From: Microbulbifer sp. Q7
GTDB lineage: Bacteria; Pseudomonadota; Gammaproteobacteria; Pseudomonadales; Cellvibrionaceae
DNA length: 64,000 nucleotides
Direction: 5' to 3'
Assembly: GCF_001639145.1 (NCBI RefSeq)
Contig: NZ_LROY01000002.1
Location: 276,001-340,000, forward strand
Part shown: in pieces, positions 45,842-55,664 of the stretch
Numbering within the stretch: the first letter of the stretch is position 1
Layout of the letters: each line of letters opens with the position of its first letter
The notes under the pieces: model-generated
What the model was told of the DNA's origin: nothing
Seen by the model: the letters and a program-made list of their open reading frames with translations, nothing else
The model's database searches: none
Position numbers and translations under genes: made by a program

Positions 45842-46637
45842 CAAAGTAGGCTTCTGTCGCTACGGCAAAAAACTCGGCCGGGGACTGTGCACCGTAGGTG
45901 TCCAGTACTGAGACCGGTTGCGGTGCCTCGAGCGCAGGGTCATTCGCGCTCCCCGGCTCTGCCCCTTGCTGCTCTTGATGCTCTTGATGTAAGGCGTGCA
46001 GGCGCTGACGCAATTCCGCGAATGCCTCGCGCATCACTGGCGCCCAGTCTTTGCCGTCCTCTCTACGCGCAAATGGCGGCCGCCCATCCACATAGCCATC
46101 CTCTTCGTCCAGCTTGTGTGCAAACTCGTGAATGGCCACATTGTGTCCCTGCTCGGGGTGTGCGAGTCCTTGCTGTATGTCATCCCAGGAAAGCACCACC
46201 GGCCCGCGGTAATGGGCTTCCCCCGCGCGGGCGCTCAGGCGGGTGGACTGCACATGGCCATGATGATGGGTCTCCTCCGCCACGTACGCGTCGGGATACA
46301 GCAAAATCGTGCGCAGGTTCGGGTAGCAGCTGTTTTCCCGGCCCAGTAGCAGCAGGCAGGCGTGTGCAGCAATGACCACACGCATTTCCTCGGTAACCTG
46401 CAATCCGTTACAGCCAACAAATTCCTTATCGCGCAGAAACAGGCTGACGTTCTGTTTCAGCTCCAATTGTGTGTCCGCTGACAGCGCCGGGTAGAGTGCC
46501 AGTCGGCTGTGAAGAATGGTTTCCTGCTTTTTGCTCAAAGGGCGTGAGCGCAGGTAGCGCCGTCGACCGTGTTGCCATGCCAGCGGCACAACCCACACCA
46601 ATACCGCAAAAACAATAATTCCCAGAAACGTGGTCAA
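45732..46637 (-). CDS. mtfA: Mlc titration factor A, zinc peptidase
   Basis: MtfA is a zinc metallopeptidase that in E. coli binds the glucose regulator Mlc. The 301-residue product has an N-terminal membrane helix (FLGIIVFAVLVWVVPLAWQ) not present in the E. coli form. The catalytic site is VAIHEFAHKLDEEDG (HEFAH), with the third ligand region in SPAEFFAVATEAYF. Start TTG 46637 follows AGGGGG with good spacing; the open frame extends to 46814 without features. The C-terminal 36 codons overlap the MobA-like gene antiparallel, yet FYRTDPAALLH there is family-like, so the overlap seems real. Confidence 0.92.
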   Translation of the reverse strand: MTTFLGIIVFAVLVWVVPLAWQHGRRRYLRSRPLSKKQETILHSRLALYPALSADTQLELKQNVSLFLRDKEFVGCNGLQVTEEMRVVIAAHACLLLLGRENSCYPNLRTILLYPDAYVAEETHHHGHVQSTRLSARAGEAHYRGPVVLSWDDIQQGLAHPEQGHNVAIHEFAHKLDEEDGYVDGRPPFARREDGKDWAPVMREAFAELRQRLHALHQEHQEQQGAEPGSANDPALEAPQPVSVLDTYGAQSPAEFFAVATEAYFVIPTAMAAAHPRLYREMQKFYRTDPAALLHGSRRGD

Positions 46638-46799
46638 CCGATGGCCCCCTGCCAGTGTGCAATTCCCCGGAGTGTATCGCACTGACGGGTAATGTTGACC
46701 TCTGGTGAAATTCTGCGACCATGTTTGCCCCTTCCCTCGAGCAGGCGCTTCGGGCAAACAACAGAAGAATGCGGAACTAAAGGCAGGATTGTCAGGGTA

Positions 46800-48368
46800 A
46801 TGGATGCAGCGCAAATCGCGGAGCCAGTGACGGAGTCGCTGAGCCAGCCGGGTGAAACAGAAGAGGAGGGGCGCTTTCTACTGGTCCCCCACGGTTATGG
46901 CAGCGAAGGACGCACGTGGGTCTGGGTCGGTGATGTCGAGGGTGCGCAGCCGGTACCGACAGGTGAGCGCCTGTGGCTGCGCTGTGAGCCGGTGGCCAGC
47001 GAGGGGGCCGCGGTGCCTTTGTTTGAGAGCCGTTGCCGCGACATTCCCCTGCAACTGGAGCGGCAGGCGGAGGGGCTGCGTTATACGCTGCTGTCTGTAC
47101 CCACTGCGGCTGGCTGCAGTTATCGCCTGTCACTCTGGCAACTCAGCGATACCGGTGCGCCCGTTCTGCTGGCACGGGCCCGGTGCCAGGGCAAGCCCGC
47201 GTCGTTAAGTCAGCGCTTCAACCTCTGGTTCGGAACCTGTTTCTATCGCCACACTGATCACGGGGCGCTGGCAGAGGCCTTTAGCGGTTTGCCGGAGGCG
47301 TACCGCCCCGATGTCTCTGTACTGGGGGGCGATCAAGTGTATCTGGATACCGCCTACGCCAATCGGGGCTGGGTATTTACCCCCGGCTTTGGCTCGGCCA
47401 GCTTCTCGCCACTGGTGCTGCGCTCGGAAACCAAAATTCGTCTTAAGCTGGGCAGGATTTTTTCCCGCGAATACCGGAAAACCTGGCGTGGTGGTTTGCG
47501 GCAGCTGCTGAGCGCGGGTCAACACTATTTTCTCGCCGGCGATCATGAATTCTGGAACGATTACCCCAACACGCCGGGGTTCCTGCCCACGCTCTGGTCG
47601 GGCAAGGTGCGTCGTATCTGGCGCGACTGCGCGCGCCAACTGTTTGACGCCTACCAGTTACCGGATGCCAAAACCTGCAGTCGCTTCGATATCGGCGACG
47701 AGCTCAGTTTCTTCGTGCTGGATACACGGCTGCAACGGGGGCGCGGTCGCGATAGCCAGTTTACCGATGCGGCCACACTGGAACGATTACAGCAGTGGCT
47801 GGCCGGGCTGCGCTGCCCCGGTGTGCTGGTTTTGCCGGCGCCCTTGCTGACCCGCTGGCAGTTCAGGGGCGCGCGCTCCCTGATGGTGAAACTGGGTTTG
47901 GGGGATCACACCCTCGCCGATACCGGCCAATACGAAACGCTGGTGCGCGCACTGAATGCCTGCCCGCAGGATGTGCTGATTGTGGCGGGGGATGTGCACT
48001 TCAGCCGGTTGGCCCGCTTTGAACTGAACGGCAAGCAGGTGCTGGAAGTGGTTTCGTCGCCGCTGTCCTGTTTGCCCAGCGCTGCCGCGGCCGCCAACCA
48101 GCACCCGGATGTTTTTCCCGATCGGCCGGTTGCGGGGGTGCGCGCGGAGGTCGAGTACCTGAGAGCCGGAACCACACGGCCGCACAAGCGTTCGGTCATC
48201 AGTAACAATAATTTTGTCACCCTCAGTTTTACCCGGGCCGACACCGGCGTGTCGGTGGACGTCGTATGCTGGAACGTCAATGCACGCAACGCGCAGGGGC
48301 AGCCGGCGATCGACTGGGAGTGCCGGGATTTGTTGTTGCGAACGCATAAAAACGAAAAAACACTATGA
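46800..48368 (+). CDS. PhoD-like metallophosphoesterase
   Basis: This 522-residue protein resembles the alkaline phosphatase D / calcineurin-type group. An N-terminal beta-sandwich part (about 1-140) precedes the phosphoesterase domain. Metal-binding blocks are WFGTCFYRHTD, VSVLGGDQVYLDTA, FLAGDHEFWNDYPN and LIVAGDVHFSRLARF. PhoD enzymes are normally Tat-exported, but no signal peptide is visible from ATG 46800 or the frame upstream, so it may act in the cytoplasm. Its stop overlaps the start of the SLC13 transporter gene (ATGA), giving tight coupling. The substrate is unknown. Confidence 0.88.
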   Translation: MDAAQIAEPVTESLSQPGETEEEGRFLLVPHGYGSEGRTWVWVGDVEGAQPVPTGERLWLRCEPVASEGAAVPLFESRCRDIPLQLERQAEGLRYTLLSVPTAAGCSYRLSLWQLSDTGAPVLLARARCQGKPASLSQRFNLWFGTCFYRHTDHGALAEAFSGLPEAYRPDVSVLGGDQVYLDTAYANRGWVFTPGFGSASFSPLVLRSETKIRLKLGRIFSREYRKTWRGGLRQLLSAGQHYFLAGDHEFWNDYPNTPGFLPTLWSGKVRRIWRDCARQLFDAYQLPDAKTCSRFDIGDELSFFVLDTRLQRGRGRDSQFTDAATLERLQQWLAGLRCPGVLVLPAPLLTRWQFRGARSLMVKLGLGDHTLADTGQYETLVRALNACPQDVLIVAGDVHFSRLARFELNGKQVLEVVSSPLSCLPSAAAAANQHPDVFPDRPVAGVRAEVEYLRAGTTRPHKRSVISNNNFVTLSFTRADTGVSVDVVCWNVNARNAQGQPAIDWECRDLLLRTHKNEKTL

Positions 48369-49735
48369 ACAAACATCTATTCATTCCACTCGGCCCGGTG
48401 CTCGCGGCCGGATTCTTCTTCCTGCTGGAAGGGCTGGGGATGCCTTACTTGCCCGCAGTGACCGCGGCCATCACCCTGTTGACGGTGATCTGGTGGGTGA
48501 CGGAAGCCCTGCCGATTCCGGCAACGTCGATCGTTCCGTTTGTGCTGCTGCCGCTGTTTGGGGTGGCCGACCACAAACTGGTGGCGTCGTCCCTGGGCAG
48601 CCATGTGATCCTGTTGTTGATGGGCGCTTTCATGCTGTCCAAAGCGCTGGAGAAAAGTGGTGCACACGAGCGACTGGCCCTGTACATGCTCAAGGTGGTT
48701 GGTATCTCCAGTGGCCGCCGACTGGTACTCGGGTTCATGCTGGCGGCCGGCCTGTTAAGCATGTGGATTTCCAATACCGCCACCACCCTGATGATGTTAC
48801 CCATCGCGCTGGCGATACTGGCGCGGGCCGACAACCACCGGCTGACGGTGGCGCTGATTCTGGGGATTGCCTACGCGGCCAGTCTGGGCGGTGTCGGCAG
48901 CCCGCTGGGAACCCCGCCCAACGTCATTTTCATGGGTATTTACGAAGAGGTGACCGGGCGGGAGTTCAGTTTCGTGAGCTGGATGAAAATTGGCTTGCCG
49001 GTGGTGCTGATCACTCTGCCGATTATGGCCCTGTGGCTGACCCGGGGAATCAAACTGCACAAATCACTGGAGGCGCCGGCGGTGGGTGCCTGGCGGGCCG
49101 AAGAAGTGCGTACCTTGCTGGTGTTTGCGTTGGCCATCCTGTTCTGGGTCACGCGCAACGAACCGTTTGGCGGCTGGAGCGATTTGTTCGGGGTTGACGA
49201 GGCCGGTGACAGCACTGTGGCACTGGGCGCGGTGGTGTTGATGTTCCTGGTGCCCAACGGCAAGGGCGGGCGCCTGCTGGACTGGAAAACCGCCGAGAGC
49301 ATTCCGTGGGGTATGTTGCTGCTGTTTGCCGGCGGTATTGCCATTGCCAAGGGGTTCGCGGCATCGGGCCTCAGCGAGATGATGGGCGAGGCGCTCAACT
49401 TCCTGACGGCAATGCCGCTGTGGCTCATGCTGATTCTGTTGTGCCTTTCTGTCACCTTCCTGACGGAAATTACCAGCAACACCGCCACCGCTACATTGCT
49501 GATGCCCATTCTGGCGGTGGTGGCCAGCAGTGCCGGTTTTGACCCCATGGTACTGATGATCCCGGCGGCCATGTGTGCCAGCTGTGCATTTATGCTGCCG
49601 GTGGCCACCGCCCCCAATGCCATCGCCTACGGCACCGGCAAGTTGCGGATTCAGGAGATGGTGCGCGAGGGCGCGGTGCTGAGTGTGCTGGCCTCCCTGA
49701 TTATTGCCGGTGTGTGCTGGGTCATGCTGGTGTAG
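48365..49735 (+). CDS. SLC13 (DASS) family sodium:anion symporter
   Basis: This is a 456-residue transporter of the divalent anion:sodium family, which imports di- and tricarboxylates, sulfate or phosphate. Features are TAAITLLTVIWWVTEALPIP, the SNT motif ISNTATTLMMLPIALAI, GGVGSPLGTPPNVIFMGIY and the second SNT motif EITSNTATATLLMPILAVV, which together form the Na+ and substrate site. About eleven helices are visible. It is translationally coupled to the PhoD-like enzyme, so it may carry an anion that this enzyme releases or uses. The substrate is not assigned. Confidence 0.93.
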   Translation: MNKHLFIPLGPVLAAGFFFLLEGLGMPYLPAVTAAITLLTVIWWVTEALPIPATSIVPFVLLPLFGVADHKLVASSLGSHVILLLMGAFMLSKALEKSGAHERLALYMLKVVGISSGRRLVLGFMLAAGLLSMWISNTATTLMMLPIALAILARADNHRLTVALILGIAYAASLGGVGSPLGTPPNVIFMGIYEEVTGREFSFVSWMKIGLPVVLITLPIMALWLTRGIKLHKSLEAPAVGAWRAEEVRTLLVFALAILFWVTRNEPFGGWSDLFGVDEAGDSTVALGAVVLMFLVPNGKGGRLLDWKTAESIPWGMLLLFAGGIAIAKGFAASGLSEMMGEALNFLTAMPLWLMLILLCLSVTFLTEITSNTATATLLMPILAVVASSAGFDPMVLMIPAAMCASCAFMLPVATAPNAIAYGTGKLRIQEMVREGAVLSVLASLIIAGVCWVMLV

Positions 49736-49915
49736 TGGTAAGGTTTGAATTGCATATGCTGTAAATCGTTTTTTATTCGGGCTTTTGTTCTGGCATTTTA
49801 TATCTTGCCGAAACAATCCTCGGCAAATTCTCGTCGTGCTCCGAGCGCTTGATCTGAAAGGGTGAATTGGGTTTCCTAGACGGTTTCAGATCAACCTTCG
49901 GAGGAACCCACGATA

Positions 49916-52096
49916 ATGAAAAAACTATCCATACTTGCAGTAGCCGGCGTGCTTGCCGCTTGCTCGGGTGAGTCTCCGGAGGGAACGCAGGCGATGAGCG
50001 ACACCCAGGTGGAAACACAGAGCGCGGCCGCGGAAAAGTCGGCACTGGCCTATCCGCAAACGCGCAAGGACGATGTGGTCGATAGCTATTTCGGTACCGA
50101 GGTTGCGGACCCCTATCGCTGGCTGGAAGACGACCGCAGTGAAGAAACCGAAGCCTGGGTACAGGCCCAGAACCAGGTGACCTTCAGCTATCTGGAGCAG
50201 ATTCCCTTCCGCGACAGCCTCAAGCAGCGTCTGGAAAAGCTCTGGAATTATGAGAAAGTGGGTTCCCCATTCAAAGAAGGGGACTACACGTATTTCTATC
50301 GCAACAATGGCCTGCAAGACCAGTATGTGGTGTGGCGCAAAAAAGGCGATGGCGAAGCCGAAATTTTCCTCGACCCCAATACCTTCAGTGAAGACGGCAC
50401 GACTTCGCTGGCTACCCTGAAGTTCTCCAAAGACGGTTCCATTGCCGCCTACGCGGTTTCTGAAGGCGGCAGCGACTGGCGCAAGATCTACATCATTGAT
50501 GCCGCAAGCAAAACGCTGCTGGAGGAACCGCTGGTTGACGTAAAGTTCTCCGGCATTTCCTGGAAGGGTAACGAGGGCTTCTATTACTCCAGTTACGACA
50601 AGCCAGAAGGTAGCGAGCTTTCGGCAAAAACCGACCAGCACAAACTTTATTACCACAAGCTGGGGCAGCCTCAGTCAAAAGATGCGCTGGTATTTGGCGG
50701 CACGGACGAAGAGAAGCGCCGCTACGTGTCCGGTTATGTCACCGAAGATGATCGGTATCTTGTCATTTCCGGTGCTAACTCCACATCCGGCAATGACCTC
50801 TTCATCCGTGATCTCTCCCAGAAGGATGCGCCTCTGGTGCAGGTGTTGAGCGATTTCGATTCCGATACCTATGTGATCGACAACCAGGGCAGCCAGCTGT
50901 TTCTGGTCACCAACCGCGATGCGCCGAATAAAAAAGTAGTCACGGTAGATGCGTCGAATCCGGCTCCGGAAAACTGGCAGGATTTCATTGCGGAAACCGA
51001 CCATGTGCTGACCGCGTCGACCGGCGGAGGCTACTTCTTCGCCGAGTACATGGTGGACGCCCTGTCCCGCGTGTACCAGTACGACTACAACGGCAAGCGC
51101 GTGCGTGAAATTTCCTTGCCGGGCCCGGGCAGTGTGTCTTCGCCCAGTGGTAAGCGTGAAGACAAAACCCTGTACTACTCCTTCACCAACTACAAAACGC
51201 CGTCGACCATTTTTGCGTTCGATGTGGAGCAGGGCGCGTCCGACATTTATCGTGAGTCTGGCGCGGAGTTTGATCCGTCGGGCTACGAGTCCAAGCAGGT
51301 GTTCTTCACTTCCAAAGACGGTACCAAGGTGCCGATGATGATCACCTACAAAAAGGGTCTCGAGCTGAACGGCAAGAACCCGACCATCCTGTATGGCTAC
51401 GGTGGTTTTAATGTCAGCCTGACGCCGTCGTTCAATATCGCCAACGCGGTGTGGCTGGAGCTGGGCGGCGTGTACGCGGTGCCGAACCTGCGCGGTGGTG
51501 GTGAGTACGGCAAGCGCTGGCACGATGCGGGCACCAAGTTGCAGAAGCAGAACGTGTTCGACGACTTTATCGCCGCAGGTGAATACCTGATCGACAACGG
51601 CTATACCTCGAGTGATTATCTGGCCATTCGCGGCGGCTCCAATGGTGGCCTGCTGGTGGGTGCGGTGATGACTCAGCGCCCTGAGCTGGTCAAGGTCGCG
51701 TTGCCCGCGGTGGGCGTGATGGACATGCTGCGCTACCACACCTTTACCGCCGGCGCGGGTTGGGCCTATGACTACGGTACCGCCGAGCAAAGCGAAGAGA
51801 TGTTCCAGTACCTGAAGGGTTACTCCCCGGTACACAACGTGAAGAGGGGCGTGAACTATCCGGCGACACTGGTCACAACCGCCGATCACGATGATCGTGT
51901 GGTGCCGGCGCATTCGTTCAAGTTTGCGGCCGAGCTGCAGGACAAACAGCAAGGCGTGGCCCCGACACTGATCCGCATTGAAACCAATGCCGGTCACGGT
52001 GCGGGCACCCCGGTCTCGAAAACCATCGAGCAGTACGCCGATATCTTTGGTTTTACCCTGTTCAACATGGGTATCACCGAGCTTCCCGGCAGCTGA
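49916..52096 (+). CDS. Prolyl oligopeptidase family lipoprotein (S9A)
   Basis: This 726-residue serine peptidase cleaves short peptides after proline. A lipoprotein signal ([18 protein letters not shown]) indicates membrane anchoring. The N-terminal [20 protein letters not shown] and DPYRWLEDD lead into a seven-bladed propeller (about 100-450). The alpha/beta hydrolase domain carries the nucleophile Ser575 in [14 protein letters not shown], Asp in [13 protein letters not shown] (about 659-660) and His694 in [10 protein letters not shown]. Start ATG 49916 follows CGGAGGAA. The 180-bp upstream gap has no clear promoter. Together with the M2 peptidase it suggests strong peptide scavenging. Confidence 0.96.
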   Translation: MKKLSILAVAGVLAACSGESPEGTQAMSDTQVETQSAAAEKSALAYPQTRKDDVVDSYFGTEVADPYRWLEDDRSEETEAWVQAQNQVTFSYLEQIPFRDSLKQRLEKLWNYEKVGSPFKEGDYTYFYRNNGLQDQYVVWRKKGDGEAEIFLDPNTFSEDGTTSLATLKFSKDGSIAAYAVSEGGSDWRKIYIIDAASKTLLEEPLVDVKFSGISWKGNEGFYYSSYDKPEGSELSAKTDQHKLYYHKLGQPQSKDALVFGGTDEEKRRYVSGYVTEDDRYLVISGANSTSGNDLFIRDLSQKDAPLVQVLSDFDSDTYVIDNQGSQLFLVTNRDAPNKKVVTVDASNPAPENWQDFIAETDHVLTASTGGGYFFAEYMVDALSRVYQYDYNGKRVREISLPGPGSVSSPSGKREDKTLYYSFTNYKTPSTIFAFDVEQGASDIYRESGAEFDPSGYESKQVFFTSKDGTKVPMMITYKKGLELNGKNPTILYGYGGFNVSLTPSFNIANAVWLELGGVYAVPNLRGGGEYGKRWHDAGTKLQKQNVFDDFIAAGEYLIDNGYTSSDYLAIRGGSNGGLLVGAVMTQRPELVKVALPAVGVMDMLRYHTFTAGAGWAYDYGTAEQSEEMFQYLKGYSPVHNVKRGVNYPATLVTTADHDDRVVPAHSFKFAAELQDKQQGVAPTLIRIETNAGHGAGTPVSKTIEQYADIFGFTLFNMGITELPGS

Positions 52097-52123
52097 ACAC
52101 CCCCTGTCTGACACAAGTTACAG

Positions 52124-52145
52124 AACCCGGCGCTCGCCGGGTTTT
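52124..52145 (+). terminator. Rho-independent terminator of the prolyl oligopeptidase gene
   Basis: AACCCGGC and GCCGGGTT pair around a four-base loop and run into TTTT, starting 27 bp after the stop codon. Confidence 0.85.
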
Positions 52146-52277
52146 GTCGTTTTACGGCGCCATTTTTCGGGGGAAACCAGGCAGGGGTACCTTTTTTGCC
52201 CAGATTCGCACTATGATGCGCAGTCAATCCTGGTGATGACCAGATTTACCATCGCGCCTGACGCACAAAGCAACCTC

Positions 52278-53177
52278 ATGCCACTACAGATTCAACTCAA
52301 CGCCCGCCCATCGGTACTGCCTCTGTATTTTCGCGCGCTGACCGCGCGCAAACCCGGCCAGCCGAGCGGGAGCCGCAACGGGGTGCTCGCGACGGTCAGC
52401 CTCCCGCGCCAGCGTATCGAGCCCGCGCATCTTAGCGATTACCGCGCCGTCTGCGGGTTTGCGCCGGATTCAGCGTTGCCGGCGACCTATCCCTTTGTGC
52501 TGGCCATGCCCCTGCAGTTGAACCTGCTGGTGTCCGATGCCTTTCCGTTTCCCGTGCTGGGGGTGGTGCACCTGCGCAACCGAATCCGTCAGCACCGTTG
52601 CCTTGGCGAAAGCGATCATCTGGATATCCAGTGTGACCTGATGGCACCCGCGCCGGTAAAGCGGGGCTACGAGTTTGATCTGATTACCCGGGTGAAGGTG
52701 GCCGGCGAGCTGGTGTGGGAATGCGTGAGCACCCTGCTCAGTCGCACCAAACCACGCGCGCCCGGCGACGCTGGCAGTGCGCGTTCCCGAGCCCGGGCGC
52801 CGGAAGCCGCCATGGATATGCGCGGCGCTCGAACACTGCCGTGGGTACTGTCCGCGGATATCGGCCGTCGTTATGCGAGAGTGTCTGGCGACAGAAACCC
52901 GATCCATCTCTATGCGTCTACGGCCCGGCTCTTCGGATTTCCCCGGGCGATTGCCCACGGTATGTGGCTGAAGGCGCACTGTCTTGCAGCGCTGGCGGAG
53001 GCGGCAGAGGATGTTGTATCGGGGAGTTTTGAGTTCAGTGTGGCGTTTAACAAGCCGGTGTTGTTGCCGTCTGCGGTCAGTCTGCAGTTCTGTAGCGATA
53101 ATCCCGGGGTGCGTTTCAATCTCGTCGATGCCGCAGGCAAGCGTGCCCACCTGAGTGGGCGGATCGAGCGCATCTAG
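52278..53177 (+). CDS. MaoC-like (hotdog-fold) dehydratase domain protein
   Basis: This is a 299-residue protein with two hotdog units. The second carries the hydratase-like motif SGDRNPIHLYASTARLFGFP followed by IAHGMWLKAHCLAALAEAA (Asp and His catalytic pair). The first unit (about 40-150) is degenerate, as in eukaryotic-type double-hotdog hydratases. Related proteins act as enoyl-acyl hydratases in fatty-acid or polyhydroxyalkanoate pathways. The start is uncertain: ATG 52278 is chosen, but ATG 52236 is in frame and neither has a good ribosome site. Confidence 0.8.
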   Translation: MPLQIQLNARPSVLPLYFRALTARKPGQPSGSRNGVLATVSLPRQRIEPAHLSDYRAVCGFAPDSALPATYPFVLAMPLQLNLLVSDAFPFPVLGVVHLRNRIRQHRCLGESDHLDIQCDLMAPAPVKRGYEFDLITRVKVAGELVWECVSTLLSRTKPRAPGDAGSARSRARAPEAAMDMRGARTLPWVLSADIGRRYARVSGDRNPIHLYASTARLFGFPRAIAHGMWLKAHCLAALAEAAEDVVSGSFEFSVAFNKPVLLPSAVSLQFCSDNPGVRFNLVDAAGKRAHLSGRIERI

Positions 53178-53254
53178 CCCTTGGGGCTGGTTGCTTCGTG
53201 TCAATCTGTCGATCTATGGTCATCTGGTTAATTTGAGCACTCTGAGGAGAACTG

Positions 53255-53767
53255 GTGGATTTACAGACCCGAGAGTTGGCGGAGAAACTTGGCGAGGTGC
53301 TCGCTGATCTCGGCTGGAAAGTAACGGCGGCGGAATCGTGCACCGGTGGTGCTATCGCGGCAGCGATCACTTCGGTCGCCGGTGCGTCCGGCTGGTTCGA
53401 GGGCTCCGTGGTTTCCTATGCCGACCGTATCAAGCGCGATTTTCTGGGTGTGGATGCCGGTGATCTGGTGGAGTTTGGTGCCGTTAGCGAGGCGGTTGTG
53501 CGTCAGATGGCGGTGGGTGTGCTCAGTCGTCTCGATGCCAACCTCGCGGTGGCCGTGAGCGGTGTCGCCGGGCCGAACGGCGGCAGCGAAGAAAAGCCGG
53601 TCGGCACGGTGTGGATCGGCTGGGCCCACGGCCAGGGGCAGGAGCCGTTGCAGGCCGATGCGCGTCTGCTGCATTTTGATGGCAACCGCCAGCAGATCCA
53701 GGCAAAGACGGTCATCGAGGCACTAAGCGGATTGCTTGAGATAGCCGAGTCTCATCGCCAGCGCTGA
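53255..53767 (+). CDS. pncC: Nicotinamide-nucleotide amidohydrolase (CinA C-terminal type)
   Basis: PncC deamidates nicotinamide mononucleotide in the pyridine nucleotide salvage cycle. The 170-residue stand-alone domain starts at GTG 53255 after GAGGAGA. Motifs AAESCTGGAIAAAITSVAGA, WFEGSVVSYADRIKRDFLGV and VAVSGVAGPNGGSEEKPVGT are characteristic. It sits directly before recA, as in many gammaproteobacteria. Confidence 0.95.
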   Translation: MDLQTRELAEKLGEVLADLGWKVTAAESCTGGAIAAAITSVAGASGWFEGSVVSYADRIKRDFLGVDAGDLVEFGAVSEAVVRQMAVGVLSRLDANLAVAVSGVAGPNGGSEEKPVGTVWIGWAHGQGQEPLQADARLLHFDGNRQQIQAKTVIEALSGLLEIAESHRQR

Positions 53768-53842
53768 CCCGCGCACCGTTCCGGTGGGCCTCTGAAACCA
53801 CCGTTGCCCGGTTCGCCCGTGCGCCGACCATCAATTCCAGAT

Positions 53843-53862
53843 TACTGGTTGCTTATACAGTA
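53843..53862 (+). promoter_or_regulatory. LexA box (SOS operator) of recA
   Basis: TACTGGTTGCTTATACAGTA fits the gammaproteobacterial LexA consensus TACTGT-N8-ACAGTA with one mismatch in the outer six-base arms (G for T). It lies 54 bp before the chosen recA start, where the recA promoter is expected. Confidence 0.92.
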
Positions 53863-53915
53863 ATTTTTCTCTAAGCTCCCTCCCATAAGTAATCTTCAAG
53901 TACATGGGAAGGGTC

Positions 53916-54947
53916 ATGGATTCCAACAAAGACAAGGCTTTACAGGCGGCGCTGTCACAGATCGAGCGTCAGTTCGGCAAGGGCACCGTCATGCGCATGG
54001 GGGATAAAGAGCGCGTGCGCATCCCCGCGATTTCCACCGGCTCCCTGGGCCTGGATGTGGCACTGGGCATTGGCGGCCTGCCCCGTGGGCGTATTGTGGA
54101 AATCTATGGCCCGGAATCCTCCGGTAAAACCACCCTGACCCTGCAGGTGATCGCGGAAGCCCAGCGCAAGGGCGGCACCTGTGCGTTTGTGGATGCCGAG
54201 CACGCACTGGACCCGATCTACGCCGAGAAGCTGGGGGTCAATGTTGACGAACTGATCGTATCCCAGCCGGATACCGGCGAACAGGCGCTGGAAGTGGCGG
54301 ATATGCTGGTGCGTTCCGGTGCGGTGGATGTGCTGGTGGTCGACTCCGTGGCGGCACTGACGCCGCGCGCCGAAATTGAAGGTGAGATGGGGGATTCCCA
54401 CGTGGGCCTGCAGGCTCGTCTCATGTCCCAGGCGCTGCGCAAGCTCACCGGTAACATCAAGAATACCAATACGCTGTGCGTATTCATCAACCAGATTCGT
54501 ATGAAGATTGGTGTGATGTTCGGTTCCCCGGAGACCACCACCGGTGGTAACGCCCTCAAGTTCTACTCTTCTGTGCGCCTGGATATTCGCCGCATCGGCG
54601 CGGTGAAAGAGGGCGACGAGGTGGTCGGTAACGAGACACGGGTCAAGGTCGTCAAGAACAAGGTGGCGCCCCCGTTCAAGCAGACCGAATTCCAGATCAT
54701 GTACGGCCAGGGGATCAACCTGCTGGGCGAGATTATCGACTACGGCGTGAAGATGGGGCTGATCGATAAGGCGGGTGCCTGGTACAGCTACAAGGGTGAC
54801 AAGATTGGCCAGGGCAAGGCCAATGCGGTGAAATTCCTGAAGGAAAACACCGATATTCGGGAAGAAATCGAAGCCCAGTTGCGCGCCCAGTTGCTGGGTG
54901 ACGTGGTGGAGGCTAAGCCGGAAGCGCTGGAAGCTGCGGAAGACTGA
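53916..54947 (+). CDS. recA: Recombinase RecA
   Basis: RecA forms filaments on single-stranded DNA for strand exchange and triggers LexA cleavage. The 343-residue protein starts at ATG 53916 ([20 protein letters not shown]), matching the family; ATG 53904 is in frame four codons upstream. Visible are Walker [11 protein letters not shown], the conserved [22 protein letters not shown] (Walker B), [20 protein letters not shown] (L2) and an acidic C-tail. It is LexA-controlled through the upstream box and followed two bases later by recX. Confidence 0.98.
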   Translation: MDSNKDKALQAALSQIERQFGKGTVMRMGDKERVRIPAISTGSLGLDVALGIGGLPRGRIVEIYGPESSGKTTLTLQVIAEAQRKGGTCAFVDAEHALDPIYAEKLGVNVDELIVSQPDTGEQALEVADMLVRSGAVDVLVVDSVAALTPRAEIEGEMGDSHVGLQARLMSQALRKLTGNIKNTNTLCVFINQIRMKIGVMFGSPETTTGGNALKFYSSVRLDIRRIGAVKEGDEVVGNETRVKVVKNKVAPPFKQTEFQIMYGQGINLLGEIIDYGVKMGLIDKAGAWYSYKGDKIGQGKANAVKFLKENTDIREEIEAQLRAQLLGDVVEAKPEALEAAED

Positions 54948-54949
54948 TC

Positions 54950-55564
54950 TTGTCTTCGCCCGACGACAATTCCGGCGGCCAGCCCTCCTGGCCGTCGGTT
55001 TCCTTATCGCAAACTGCCTCATCCTCCCCCGCCGACGCTAGCGCGGTTACCGGGGAGTCTACCGACACCTTCCAGACCCTGTTCAATCACGCGCTTGAGT
55101 TGCTGTCGCGCCGTGAACATTCCTGCCACGAACTCCGCCAGAAGCTTGCTAAAAAGCATCCACTCGATGACTTTGACGCGGTACTGCTGCGCCTGCAAGA
55201 ACTCAACTACCAGTCAGACCAGCGCTTTGCCGAGGTATTCTGCCGCTCCCGGGTGCAGCGCGGACAGGGCCCCATCAGAATTCGCCAGGAGCTGCAGTTG
55301 CGCGGTATACACAGTGCGCTGGCGCAAGCGGTTATGGAGCAGTTGCAGGAGGGTGTGGATTGGTTCGAGCTGGCCCTCGAGCAATTACAGCGCAAGTTCC
55401 GTCGCCCAATTGCCCCCACGCTGGATCGCCAGCAGCAGGCCAAGGAACGTGCCCGCCGGCAGCGCTATCTCGCCTATCGGGGGTTTTCCAGCGACGCGAT
55501 TCAGTACGCCATCGCCGAGCTGGATGCCGCTGAACCAGAAGAGCATCCGGGGCGGGGTTTTTAG
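54950..55564 (+). CDS. recX: RecA regulator RecX
   Basis: RecX limits RecA filament growth. The 204-residue protein has a non-conserved Ser/Asp-rich N-terminal extension (about 45 residues) and then three-helix repeats: LELLSRREHSCHELRQKLAK, LQELNYQSDQRFAEVFCRSR, QRGQGPIRIRQELQLRGI and RQRYLAYRGFSSDAIQYAI. The start is TTG 54950, two bases after recA, so it shares the SOS transcript. A downstream start is possible because the extension is not conserved. Confidence 0.94.
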   Translation: MSSPDDNSGGQPSWPSVSLSQTASSSPADASAVTGESTDTFQTLFNHALELLSRREHSCHELRQKLAKKHPLDDFDAVLLRLQELNYQSDQRFAEVFCRSRVQRGQGPIRIRQELQLRGIHSALAQAVMEQLQEGVDWFELALEQLQRKFRRPIAPTLDRQQQAKERARRQRYLAYRGFSSDAIQYAIAELDAAEPEEHPGRGF

Positions 55565-55664
55565 ACTCGCACCGGGGGCTGGACGTAGTGGATGTGGTAA
55601 ACGAGGCGTATATACTGGCTAGGGAGTAACGGTCTGCACAACGAATAATGAACAGTGAGCCGCG

